A stretch of 64,000 bases of DNA from Galaxea fascicularis (lineage: Eukaryota > Cnidaria > Anthozoa > Scleractinia > Euphylliidae): positions 16,501,526 through 16,565,525 of the forward strand of contig OX419335.1 in NCBI GenBank assembly GCA_948470475.1. Direction: 5' to 3'. A model generated the notes under the pieces. The model made no database searches. It was not told where the DNA came from and saw only the letters and a program-made list of their open reading frames with translations. The position numbers and the translations under genes were made by a program. Positions 1 through 11,178 of this stretch are shown piece by piece (position 1 is the stretch's first letter; every line of letters begins with the position of its first letter).

Positions 1-930
1 CTGCAAACCACAAACAAACCAGAAACCCAATAGGAAAGAAATTTTGTTCAGAAGTGAGCAGCCTTTTCTTTGGGGGAAGCATTGCATGACATCCAAAAAA
101 AAAATGGCTGCAAAGCACAGTTCCAACACTGGTAGATTTTAAGCTATTTAAGCTATTTTATGTCACAGTTTGTGGTTGGGAATAACATCCTAAACTGTTT
201 CTATAGAGTTTCTGTAGTCAGCATCTAATAAAATTCATTATTTGGCTGATAGAAACGTTTTTTGTTCCTTAAACCAAATTACTATAATTTATTGATTTCA
301 ATTAATTGTTTCACTGAAAAAATGTTTTGTTGATTGTGTATTGTTAACTATTGTCTTTGTTAGCTTCACATGTTCATTGTTTGCTAATTCATAGTTGAGT
401 GAAGTGAGCACAGTAATGTTGAGATAGACCAATCTGCATATGTGTTAGTAATGTGATGGTATAGCCACTTTAATTGATTGTCTGGGACCTGTCTACAGCT
501 GTATATGAAGAGGAAAACACTTAGTTTTGCCTGGTTATGTCCTGTCTGGTAATAGAAAGGAACAGCATTATTAACCTCAACACAAGTTAATATTATAAGA
601 AGGAACATGTACAACATGTGTTCAACAGTAACCCCACTGATAGGCTTCACTCATGTCTACTTTCTTAAATTTCTCTCTGCCTCCCAGAGTTGCAAGCAGG
701 TCGTCCATGTTTTATATAGGGTATGTAGCAGCAAGCGAGCACCAAGAAAATCACAACCGGAGAAAATACCAAGCCAAACCAGGGGATATGTTACAGAGAC
801 ATAGCTTTAATCAATCTCGTAAACTGTAAGCGAATTAAAAACAGGGACTTATAAACAATTGTATTCAATTAAACATGTGGCGACATAACAGGGTAAATGA
901 ATCTAACAATAAAAGGAGCTAATAAATGAA

Positions 931-1374
931 CTAAGTGCCACGGCAAACACAAAATATATACAAGAACCAAGAATAACTCATTGCTTTAAGCATTAATAAT
1001 TCAAGAATGCAAAGCATATGCTTTGTGATCTCCGGGTCATAGTGTTTGATCATGGCCAGGTAGCCTGCCACAAAGGTAGGAAGATCTAAAGTATTAAAGT
1101 CACTTGTGACCGACATACCTGGCACAAAATCTTGGGGCCAATCTATGGTCCTCTTCTTGAGTGAACTACCACTGGCAGCTCCGTTCTGTTCGCCTTGTCC
1201 GCTTTGCCCGCCTTCTGCATGAATGGCTGTAGCTTGGGGCGTTGCTGTCATTTGGCGAAGGCACAACACTTCTAGTTCGAGCTGGAGTTTTTCTTTCTGC
1301 TGTTGTGCCAATGCGAGTTCTTGATCAAGGCGATCGCCACGAGTAGATTGTGGACGTTCGCTAACAGTTATCAT
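931..1374 (-). pseudogene. Repeat-element ORF fragment (gag/ORF1-like, class unknown)
   Basis: A 147-codon open frame. It begins with a charged, Gln/Leu-rich stretch predicted as coiled coil (about residues 15-45), then a low-complexity Gly/Gln/Ser linker. A conserved-looking block follows around residues 75-135 with the motifs KKRTIDWP, FVPG and FVAGYLAMIK, and a Leu-rich helix. Proteins of this look recur in coral genomes as the N-terminal product of repetitive elements. I recognise the style but not the class. The frame runs into unrelated sequence (YIFCVCRGT) after the Leu-rich helix, so it is probably truncated. Confidence 0.4.
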
Positions 1375-1799
1375 TTACAGTATGTTTTTGCTCAACCCAA
1401 GCTAATTAAAATGGGTCATTTTGCGGCATTATCCTTATATTTCATTTGCTGCGATATCATGTTCAAGCTGCTCTGTGTACTCAATATTTTAAGCCTTAAT
1501 ATCCTGTTTCCCAATAACCCCTAATGGTGCGTCCCTAATATAATATCATGGGCTTTGTTTACTTCTGTGAATTCCACACAAACTAAAAACCAAAAGTTTT
1601 TATCCTTGTACATAAAAACAAGCACTTTTTTTTTTCTCAGTGAAACTACAGGGAAGAAGGACTTACACAGCTGATAATGCAATGATTTATCCTGTAGGCT
1701 GGTTTGAACAGTAGGAGGAGTTACTTATTTCTCTGTATAGATTAATGTTGTAGTGTGCAGAATAAAACAGCACAGTCCAATTTGGGCAGGAGTTTTGGG

Positions 1800-2040
1800 T
1801 GAGCAATATGCTGGCATAGGCTCGTAGGGGATAGGACCCTACGACCCGATGGGGCGATGAGGGGCTCAACACTTAACATCATGCCGATGGGGTGCCTCCT
1901 GCCTGTACTGCCAGGCGGGCATAGAGACTGGTATAAGTCCTGTGCCAAGCCAGTCCAGCAAGATCAATAATATTGATCGTGCCCCCCTACCTAATGGGGC
2001 TGCAGGACAGGACTGAAGGGGTGCCGCAGGCAGCAATTCC
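1800..2040. repeat. GC-rich segment, probably a dispersed-repeat fragment
   Basis: GC content rises abruptly against AT-rich flanks, with runs such as CCTACGACCCGATGGGGCG and short palindromic pieces (ATCAATAATATTGAT at 1963-1977). There is no long open frame and no tRNA or rRNA fold that I can support. It resembles the untranslated end of a retroelement but cannot be named. Confidence 0.25.
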
Positions 2041-2565
2041 CTGCCCTTATTTTATTGACAATAGTTATAAAAAGTATTATCAGTGACAAGTGGGTGTGAT
2101 ATTGGTAAATAGTTGGGTTACTCGTCAGCTGTTAGAGATAGTTGCTGAATAGAATGCGAACTCGATCTGCCGCCATAGTGAAAAACGTAAATAGCCTTGG
2201 GACCAACTCCAACTCCAACTCAAAATCAAACTTCTACAAAAAATTCTTGATTTATTGACGTCCCTTTGAAGCCACCATACCTGAGATTGCCAGAGTGCTG
2301 TAAATATTTTATCATGTTTATGTTAAATAAAGAATAAATCATTTGTGTGTAAGGAGATGAGTACAGTGTAGTAGTAATTAACCCTACTATGCTCAGAGCT
2401 AAGGGAAAACAACATGTCACCTTTACACTGAATTTTTCAACCGGTGTTTTTTTTTTTTCTGTTTTGTTTTGTTTTTAGTTTTTTTCCACACTCTTTAAAT
2501 AAGAGTAAAAAAAGAACTTTCATGAGCACATTTATTGGATAATTTAAATTCTTATTCATACAACA

Positions 2566-2725
2566 GGGCTATGCTCTGGTAGTACCCAGTGGCTCCTGGT
2601 CACGTACTTTTGCCTTTGGGCGACCAGAAAATATTAGTTTTTGCACCAAACCTATATGCTGGGTGCCATGGATTTCTAGGGTTTAGAGATTTTAGGCACC
2701 CAATTACTTTTGTTAGAACATAGCC
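2566..2725. mobile_element. Short MITE, family A copy 1
   Basis: About 160 bases bounded by imperfect terminal inverted repeats (GGCTATGCTCT at the left, AGAACATAGCC at the right). The interior contains GGGCGACCA and ATATTAGTTTTTGCAC. A second copy in the opposite orientation, sharing the same interior words, lies at 22739-22895 inside the GBA2 gene. It has no coding capacity and is non-autonomous. Confidence 0.6.
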
Positions 2726-2901
2726 ATGTATAACACCAGGCCAGGTCACTGTTTGAACATCAAATCATCAAATGATGTTCTTAGTTGAAGAAGGTTTCAG
2801 CAGCAACTGAAATGTCCAAATTTTTCTGTCTTAGCCAATGCCAACTTTTAACCTTTTTTGAATTTCATTTATTTTTATCACCTTGTTTTGTTGACTTTCA
2901 G

Positions 2902-5900
2902 GTCAAGACACCACCTTAGTGTAACTGACAACCAAAAAAGGTGGCTAGTGGCTGGAATAGCACTCAATACTATCCTTATTCCACAAATCCGACCTTTTGT
3001 GGAACAGGATGTCAATAAAGAGTACAACAACCTCAAGAGCAGCCACAAGATTGACACACAAAGCACATCTGGCCGTCTTCAGAGATGGCCAGCTGGAAAG
3101 TTTCTGAAGTACGAAAACATCAATGGAAATGATATTCACCCCAGACTTCCTGGTGGAAGATACAATTACTCTTTGTTTGACTGCCGAGTGTTATCCCACA
3201 TCGACTTTGCCAAACTGTATGTTGAACACCATATGGCAAAGTTCAACACTTTTGATAACCATTGTGATGCATCAGCTGTGCTGACATTACTGGTTGGGGT
3301 GCCTGTGTTCTCAGCTGCTGTACAGACTGCCACTGGTAATGTCAGAATAACAAGGAATGACTGGGCGCACTGTGTCATCAGTAAATGGGATCAAGCCAAG
3401 TTTCAACAGAGCTTTAATGAAATGGGACACTTGGTGAGAGCCATGTCTCTACCAGCTGCAAATGAAATAAAAGTTCTTGGGGAACTTAAAGACTGGGAGA
3501 CTAAAGGTACACTATTCAAGAATCATTCAAGTCTAATATTTCTAGGTCATGTTAATGTTGCTAGGCCACATGTATAAGAATTTTCTCAGAATGCCTTGCA
3601 ACTGAATAACAACTTACAGTAAACAGAGAGCAAGAAAACAAATTCAGGAACACAGTCCTGTGGCATGTTATTTGCTACTGGGGGATATGTACACAAAACA
3701 AAGAAAATTTCCATGCCCTGGGAATGTGGGTCTGGATGGAAGTCTCAGTGTAGGCTCTTGTGAAATGACTGAAGTCAAGACAAGATTAACAGAAATTTGT
3801 GAATCAGGAAGTGGATAATGCACCTGTCCAGTCTTTGATGATAATTATTTTGTTTCCTCTTTAGGAACACAACTGGTCATGAATTCCCCAGTGGACCAGG
3901 CATTACTGCAACTTGTCCAACAAGAAGTGAAGGCACTCCAAGATGGAATAGATCATATGGCTGTAGAATTCAAGAACGAAAAAGCAAAAATCCAAGATGA
4001 GCTACAAAAGTTTGTAGTAATTCTTGAGGACATGAAACAAAGGGTGTACAGGTTGGAGACTGGTTTGCACAACGTGGAATGTGAAGTGACAAACATGAAG
4101 GACGAGTTCAGCTGTTTTAAAGGTAAATTGTTGTGATGTATTTGAAAAACAACAAGCATAGCACGGTTTAGTGTCTATCAAAATTCAACAAATCAGGATT
4201 GTTATAGTTACTGTACTGTATAATTTGTTCCTTTGATACGAGGGGTGTTTATTTCCGTTTATTTGTGTGGTTGGGATAGGAGATACACAGGGGGAGGGGT
4301 CACGGGAAAGAGGATCAGAACAAAATCAGGATCTTAGGTTTCAAATCTCCACTGACCCTATTTTCGTTTGAAACGTTTTGTATTGACGTGCTGCGTTGCA
4401 GGGAACAAAAATCAGAAATTCAAACAACTAGTCCTTTACTGTCGAGATTTCCATGTTCATCAGTGTTGAAAGTGCAACAGCGCACATTTTTTATTCAACG
4501 CGCTGATCAACCAAATAGGCTGCGGGAAGGGAGAAAATACAACGGATCGTTCCACATGGTCGCTTACTGGAGGCTCAAAACAAGGAAAATTTCCAAACAA
4601 ACACTTGTAAAAGTGGTCGCGCTTACGTAAGAGAGGTTCAAATTAACTTAATTTACCTATGAACGTTATTGCTTACGGAAGGTGGTCGATTACAAAAGAT
4701 GCTCGCTGAGGGAGGTTCAACTGTGGTTTGTTTCTTTAAGATGAGGCTTATTTTCGGGGGTGGGTTCCCGGGAAATACTGAAACACCGAGCTCCAGTTGT
4801 TCAAAGAGTGAATAGCCTTGTCTAATTGATAAGTCTCTTTCCAGCGGATGAAATCATGTGTACTGCAACTGAACATTTTAACCCGCTGGATAGAGACTGA
4901 AGATAAACTGATCAGAGTGAAATGTTCTCTCCATTGCGCTTCGTATCAGAGTTGTAAAACACGTGCTATAGCAGACGTTAGAATTTAGTCAGATTTTTTA
5001 AGCTACGTTACTGACATTCATGGTAGAAAATTAAATTTGAAATATGGACATGGTAATAGGTAATCTTTTAGAACCTTTCGAATATTAATGCAAGACTACA
5101 AACTTTAAAGAGTTTTTTACACTTGTGGAAAGGTTGGGTGGATCCTCTCCATCGAGACAGCGAATTAGCGAATACAATATTAATGAAAATGAGACGAAGC
5201 GCTTCCGTGAAACCCAGCACTTTTGCGCTGTAGTCTTTGATACATCGTTTGTTGGAAAGGTTGTCGGTACCTAAATTAAACTATGAAATCTCTGAGGTGT
5301 TGTCAATTTTATTTTGATTTGTGGCGTTTCATAGAAAGAGTCAACGACTTGTCAGCCAAGACTAAAGTATCCTTGTTGTGTACACAAGATAGTCCCGGGT
5401 CCGCTGGTAGGTTTGTTATTACGTGTCTAAATGACCGGCAGCCGGTCAAGGTTGTAAAAACACTAAATGACCGGCAGTCCGATATTTTCCAGAGAAGTTC
5501 AGCAAAATTGAGCTAAACTATGACATTTTCTACAAATGACTGCATTTACAGACTTAACTATCGAAGTAACCGTTAAGAAAACGATGTAGTTTTATTGATA
5601 AAAACTATCAAAATACAAATTGTTTAGATGACCGGCAGCCGGTCATAATCTTCAACCCTAATACAAACGTCCATATTCCTCGGCTCCTAGCCCTAATCCT
5701 TAACCTAAAACATACTTAATCTCCCAGTAGTACCATGTCTAAAGATAACAAGGCCGTTGAAAAGAAACCCATGTCGGACTTCCGACCATAATAGTGATTT
5801 AACGCCGGATCCGGAATATGACCGGCTGCCGATCATTTAGACACTTCGTTGTTATTAGGGAGTTTTAGCAGCAGCGACGGCGACGGCAAGGAAAACGTCA

Positions 5901-8900
5901 TTTCAAAATATAACTTCTCGTTTCTGTGACACTTTCGAAATTATTGAAATTTGTTTAACTTGGAAAATGCTGACGAACTGTCCAGGAACTATATATGTAT
6001 GTCCAGGAACTAAATTACTATGAACGACGTTAAAGTAAGATAAAAGGAAGAAAACTTTGCCTCCATGCGCTCACGTTCTCGAGAAAACATAAAATTTGGT
6101 CATTTCACGTTGTTGTTGTGCAGATGACGGCAAAGAAATGTGCAAAACTATAAAACGCACGTGCAGAGCGATTGTTTTTGCTCATTAAACCTATTGTTTT
6201 GTGCCGTTCTCATTGCCATCGCCGTCCTAGTTGCTAAAACTCTCTATTGTAGTAACCAAGTGGCATGTAGACACTTCACAAGTATATTCAATGTGGGAAA
6301 TAAGAAACGCCTATTTAGCTGAATTCCTGTAGCTTGATGCGGAAATTTGTTTGTCTTGTAGTATTTTGGGCCAGTGAAGAGCGTTATTCCTTCTCCGAGG
6401 TTGTGTGTGTAGAGAATTAAACCAGAATGATAACACCAACAATGACTTTAATTGCTTCCTTGAGAGTTTCACAGCTCGAACACCTTACGAAAAACTCTAC
6501 CGTACGATTCTCAAGACCGTCTGAGTTCAGACTTCCACCGAATCAGTCAAAAAATATAACGCAACAATAACATGTGTTTTCACTAGAGTTTACGTGATCA
6601 GTCCGTGATTTCTTGTCACGGGGTTTGGGTCCGAGGGGTTTCCGTACAGTGTGTGATAGTGGTGATAACATCAAACTTTAATAACTCCTACGTGTCTTGA
6701 AATTAATGCTGACCTCACTGTTATGCTTTACATGTATGGCTTTTAATTTTATTTAAGTATCGTGAGGTTCGCCGGCTTATAGTATGTTAAACGGTCCTTT
6801 TTTTCAGCCAATCCAGAAAAACTTATAGAGCTGATCAGACGGAAGTACAAAGGAGCCGTACTATGCCCGTTTCCATGGTGTGAAGATGAACTACAACTGA
6901 ATCTGGCAAACATCTTTACAAGATTGCAGATAAAGAGTAAAACAAAAGATCGGTCAAGGCTAACAGATGACACAGTCAATATGACCAACATCTTCAGGCC
7001 ACATGCAGAATGTGATAAGCCAAGAGTGGTGCTGATTGAGGGAGATCCTGGAATGGGAAAAACCACATACTGTCAGAAGCTTGCATATGATTGGTCCTTG
7101 GGGGACATTCCTCCTGAAGCCTCATTTCCTAATGTGCAGATGTTGCTTCTACTGAAATGTCGCGACGTGCACGTGGAGACAGCAAGCATAGAAAAAGCGA
7201 TTGATGATCAGCTCCTACCACAAGATGCAGACCAAAAGGAAAAGGAAAGTTTCTTCCAGTTCATTCGCGCTAACCAGTCCAGAATACTTCTGGTATTTGA
7301 TGGTCTGGATGAATTGCACCAGGACCTTTTCCCGAGTTACTTGCCCTTGATGCAAGGCAAAGTCTTTCCCAACACTTTCATCATGTTAACAGCTCGACAC
7401 GAGGCGGGGATGAAAGTGCGGCGATACTGTGACACCCTTCTTGAAATTGTTGGTTACACTAAGGATGACGTTTTTAGGTACATTTTTAAGTATTTTAGTA
7501 ATCACGAGGATCCACGTCTTGCTTACAAACTGATTAGAAACATAAGGTGCGATGATCAGCTTGCAGAATTGAGTACTAATCCACTGAACACTGCTTTGCT
7601 GTGTCTTCTTGTTGAAGAAACAAAAGGAGAGTTGCCTTCCAAAAAAACTGAGCTGTACGATAACCTTGTCTCGTGCGCTTTGTTGAGGTTCTTCGCAAAA
7701 AAGGGTATTGGTCTAGATGATGAGGATCCCATTGTGAGATTTACATACCAGCTGAATCAATTGGGAAAGATAGCACTTCAAGCTTTGCTAAAGAAGCAGT
7801 TGTATTTTAGTGAAAACGAGATGAAATGCGACGCAACTGATTTCCTGCAGTTATGTTTTCTTTCCCGGGAGCCAAGTGTAAGCAAGATTAGGCCGACAGC
7901 TTGCTATTCATTTACCCACAAAACCTTTCAGGAGTACTTTGCTGCGTTCTATTTGACAAATCTGGTCTTCACTGACAAAACAGGAAGTGAGGCGCTCTTA
8001 ACTCAGCTCAGTCCTGATGACAATTTGCAGGTGTGGCAGTTTCTGGTGAGAAAGGTTGCAAAAAGGAGTGGTGAGATGGCAGTTTTTGCTGTGTCCTGCC
8101 TTACCACTGCCTTTCTCCGCACGAGATCTCAGACAGTCCGCACCACAGCAGAAACCGACGCCGGCCTGATTATAAAAGAAAAGCCTTTTTCATGGCCGCA
8201 TGGAGAGATTCTAAGCACTAAAGAATGTTCAGAGAGCGACATAGTAACTGTAACACTTGACCTTATTGCTGAGTGTGAAAACAATGAGAACGAACTAGAG
8301 GATTACCAGAAGAAAATGGTACATGAGCTTGCGCGATCCTGTCCAGTTTATAAGCTGGAACTGACTTTGCCGTCTCCTGACCATTACTTGGTTTACTTGG
8401 AATATATGAGAGCCAACTGTACTATGACATTTTTGTGTTTGCGTGAATACGGTTTCTGCTGGGAAAGAGCGGAACGTGCCTTGGCTCTTAAAACTGTCGC
8501 ATGGATTCGGCAGTCAGGTCGCTTTCTAACTAGTTTAAAGCTAAGTAATACAAGGGTCGGTGATAAAGTAGCCGAAGCACTTGCAGATGTGCTTCAAACG
8601 AATCGCACGTTGACACATTTGTATCTACAAATGGCAGTGATCCGTGATCCTGAAGCCCTAGCACTCGCAAACGGTATTCAAAGGAATTGCACTTTGACAC
8701 ATCTGAGTCTCTGGCACAATGCGATCGGTGATGTTGGAGGAGAAGCGCTGGGAAAAGCACTTCAAGCCAATGGCGTGCTGATGTGTTTGGATCTGAGTTG
8801 GAATCTTTGTGGTGATTCAACAGCTGTGGCACTGGCCCAAGCTTTGGAATCGAATTGTGCGCTAACGTTCTTGGATCTACGGAAATATTCCATTAGTGAC

Positions 8901-9896
8901 AACGGAGTCCCCGGCCATCTTTATCCGTGCAGAGACATTATTCACCCTGAATCAATTGGCCCCTCAGGAGCGGCAGCGCTCGCTACGGCTCTACGGTCGA
9001 ACAGTAAATTGACTTACTTAGATCTTGGTTTGAATAAGATCGGTAACTCAGGAGCAGCAGCACTTGGAGTGGCTCTTCAGTCAAACTCCACGCTGACTTA
9101 CTTGTATCTCGTTGAAAATGAGATAAGTGGTCAAGGAGCAGAGGTCCTCGGCAAAGCACTTGAATTAAATCATACCCTGACGCACCTGGTGCTGTCAAAG
9201 AACGGTATCAGTGATTCAGGAGCAGAGGCCCTCGGCAAAGCACTTGAATTAAATCATACCCTGACGCACCTGGGGCTGTCAAAGAACGGTATCAGTGATT
9301 CAGGAGCAAAAGCCCTCGGAAAAGCACTGGAATCAAATCACACGCTGATTTATTTGAAACTATCAGGTAACAATATCAGCGATTCAGGAGCAGAGAGCCT
9401 CGGAAAAGCACTGGAATCAAATCACATCCTGATGTGTTTGAAGCTATCGAAAAATGATATCAGTGATTCAGGAGCAGAGGCTCTTGCAAAAGCAGTACAA
9501 TCGACTGGTACTCAGCTGTCTGTTTTACGTCTTGATGAAAACTGTATTACCTCTTTGGGTGCTGCAGCCCTCGCGAAAGCTCTCAAGTTTAATCGCTCCC
9601 TCAAGTTCTTACACTTTGGTGGTCAATATGCAGCCGAGGGAATCGGAAATTCTGGGGCAGCCGCTTTTGCTGAGATGCTACACTCAAATTGTACTTTGAC
9701 TCGTTTAGATCTGAGGGAAAACAATGTTGGTGACTCGGGAGCCACAGCATTATTAGAAGCTCTTCAGTATTATAATAATTCTTTGGTCGGTTTATGCTTG
9801 CTTTCAAATCCAATTGGTTACGAAGAGTTAGCAAACCTTGAACGGGTTATTCAGAGCAGGCGAGTTGTCCAGCACGAACGTCTTGACATTGATTAA
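2902..9896 (+). CDS. HEPN-like / coiled-coil / NACHT / LRR receptor (NLR), 5' end missing
   Basis: Three exons join in frame: 2902-3506, 3865-4122 and 6808-9896, all with GT-AG introns. Exon one encodes an alpha-rich domain of about 200 residues with RNDWAHC (Arg codon at 3353, His codon at 3368), which fits the HEPN R-N-x3-H signature. Exon two is a coiled coil of about 85 residues. The third exon starts with the CPFPWCEDELQLN linker typical of cnidarian NLRs. It continues with NACHT (P-loop GDPGMGKT at 7041-7064; Walker B-like LLVFDGLDEL near 7290-7316), a helical region, and at least a dozen 28-residue ribonuclease-inhibitor-type LRRs from about 8515 to the stop. By family knowledge this is a cytosolic STAND ATPase sensor: the LRRs sense, NACHT oligomerises and the N-terminus signals. 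An RNase role for the HEPN-like domain is inference. The first exon starts at codon base 3, so an upstream exon is missing. The in-frame ATG at 2858 lies in intron. Confidence 0.85.
5423..5844. mobile_element. MITE with TGACCGGCAGCCGGTCA palindromes
   Basis: About 422 bases with 25-base terminal inverted repeats: GTGTCTAAATGACCGGCAGC at the left, and its reverse complement with one difference ending at 5844. The near-perfect palindrome TGACCGGCAGCCGGTCA occurs at each end and again internally near 5629, with a damaged copy near 5466. No coding capacity. Confidence 0.6.
5856..6246 (+). mobile_element. MITE family B, copy 1 (about 390 bp, TA-flanked)
   Basis: Bounded by TA and terminal inverted repeats: GGGAGTTTTAGCA at the left, TGCTAAAACTCTC at the right, each followed inward by GGCGACGGC-type triplets. 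The interior words TCATTTCACGTTGTTGTTG and CACGTGCAGAGCGATTG recur in three copies at 36661-37705. The TA flanks suggest target duplication of a Tc1/mariner- or PIF-like transposase acting in trans. No transposase is encoded. Confidence 0.75.
9141..9476 (+). repeat. Four tandem 84-bp LRR units
   Basis: Inside the NLR exon, four consecutive 28-codon LRR units occupy 9141-9224, 9225-9308, 9309-9392 and 9393-9476. Units one and two differ at only about two bases, and units three and four are close to each other. Neighbouring LRRs outside the block are far more diverged, so this block looks recently duplicated or homogenised. Each unit ends with ISDSGA or ISGQGA. Confidence 0.8.
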
Positions 9897-11178
9897 AAAC
9901 TCGGCGTTCGTTACGACAAGGCATTGAAATCTAAATGTTGTGCAGCTGCAGCTTCTGAAAACAAGTTGACTTTGTCTTTTGTGATTATCTTGTATTTTAG
10001 TTAAGAGTTTCGAAAGAAATCTTACGGAAACGATCACCGACGTCTTAATGTCACGTCTGACTTAATTACTGGTATTATACAAGTCAGTTCCTTAAAGAAA
10101 CCACTCTCTTGCCCAGTTAAACCCATGGCATTTGATTATTTTGGAAATGACCTGTCAGTGTTGAGGCTGATTACACGAACAAATGCACCACTGATTGGGG
10201 CTGAAAAGTCGTTAAGTGGTCTTTAAATCTAGTACAGAGTTATGAAAGGAGTTCATTGGTTCTACCAAACATTCGTTCGTACCATGGTTACGTGAAGACG
10301 GCTCTTGAGACCGAATTTTTCGCAGTCAAGAAATGTCAAATGCTGTTAGTTTTCAAATCTGAGATCATATTGACATGTCTCGACAGAATGTGGTAGTGCT
10401 CCAGATTGCGTCAAAAATTCTTTCTTCACTGTTTGGCGCTGAGTGCACGATCCCCCCTTACAGCTGGTGGAATCAAAAGTCCCATACCACACATCTAAAG
10501 TGAATGCGCTGTACAGTTGTACAAACTGGAAGTAATGAAGAAATGGTAAACGGCCGTAGCAAGGCAGTACAAACACGAAACGATCTTTCGTCGCCTTAAG
10601 ACCTCCAATCCTCCTTTTTCCAATGCTGATTAATCTTTAGGGCTATATCTTTCTATTTTGAGCTCGATATGTAGTTGCATGGTAATGGAGGCAAATTCAA
10701 ACGTTTGCTGTTTGCTATGTACAAAAGCCGGGAAGTGCTTTTTTTTTTCTTTCTTTTCTTGTTCGTAGGTTATTTTAGGCACACAGGACTCCGTTCTGCT
10801 GGCTCTGGTAACAGATTCGTGATTTATACAGAAGATGTTTGTGTTTTTAGAAGTTTTTATGTTCATTTGACATGCTTGTTGGCTTTGCCCGAAACCACTC
10901 AGGAAAGACTTTTACGATTGTGACACCAGATAACATTGACGATTGTAACGACATATATACCACATCTGCATTTTTATTTCGACTACTACAGTGGCTTTGT
11001 ACGAGTAGGGAAACTTACAGGGCCAGCCGTCGTCGTGTGTGTTTCAAAGTCCTCAGCATAATATAATATTACCTTCTACAGCCCACGTTGTGTGTAAACG
11101 TGATCCCATTACAAGATAAAGGAAGTTGGTTAATTTGGTCATATGCTTTGTTTTTAGTAATTTAATGACATTTAGATT
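9897..11178. other. Convergent intergenic region between NLR and kinase
   Basis: About 1.28 kb that should contain both 3' UTRs. I see no canonical AATAAA close downstream of the NLR stop. On the minus strand an AATAAA lies at 10973-10978, about 200 bases past the kinase stop. There is a T-rich tract at 10739-10760. The short ORFs here show no recognisable domains. Confidence 0.45.
10973..10978 (-). terminator. Possible kinase polyadenylation signal
   Basis: AATAAA on the minus strand, roughly 200 bases downstream of the kinase stop codon. The position is plausible, but the hexamer is common in AT-rich DNA. Confidence 0.3.

Larger units (their letters stand above)
1..2901. other. Left flank upstream of the first recognised NLR exon
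   Basis: AT-rich non-coding DNA with no exon I can assign. The NLR exon at 2902 opens with the third base of a codon, so at least one coding exon should lie further left, here or off the window. I could not pick it out because a short exon leaves too little signal. The stretch holds a repeat-derived minus-strand ORF (931-1374), a GC-richer segment (about 1800-2040) and a MITE (2566-2725). The remaining short ORFs look random. Confidence 0.5.
4123..6807. other. NLR intron 2 with two adjacent MITEs
   Basis: The intron separates the coiled-coil exon from the NACHT exon. The left half (4123-5420) is unremarkable AT-rich DNA. The right half contains two back-to-back non-autonomous elements, at 5423-5844 and 5856-6246. 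No further exon is needed, because the phases of the flanking exons already match: one leftover base in exon 2 and two bases at the start of exon 3. Confidence 0.6.

Noticed and set aside
2858..2901. Start codon of the NLR
   Set aside because: The codons before 2902 are hydrophobic, unlike the following domain, and a polypyrimidine-AG acceptor sits exactly at the boundary.
8530..9198. Minus-strand ORFs at 8530-8832 and 8983-9198
   Set aside because: Antisense shadows of the LRR coding repeats, with periodicity caused by the 84-base unit.
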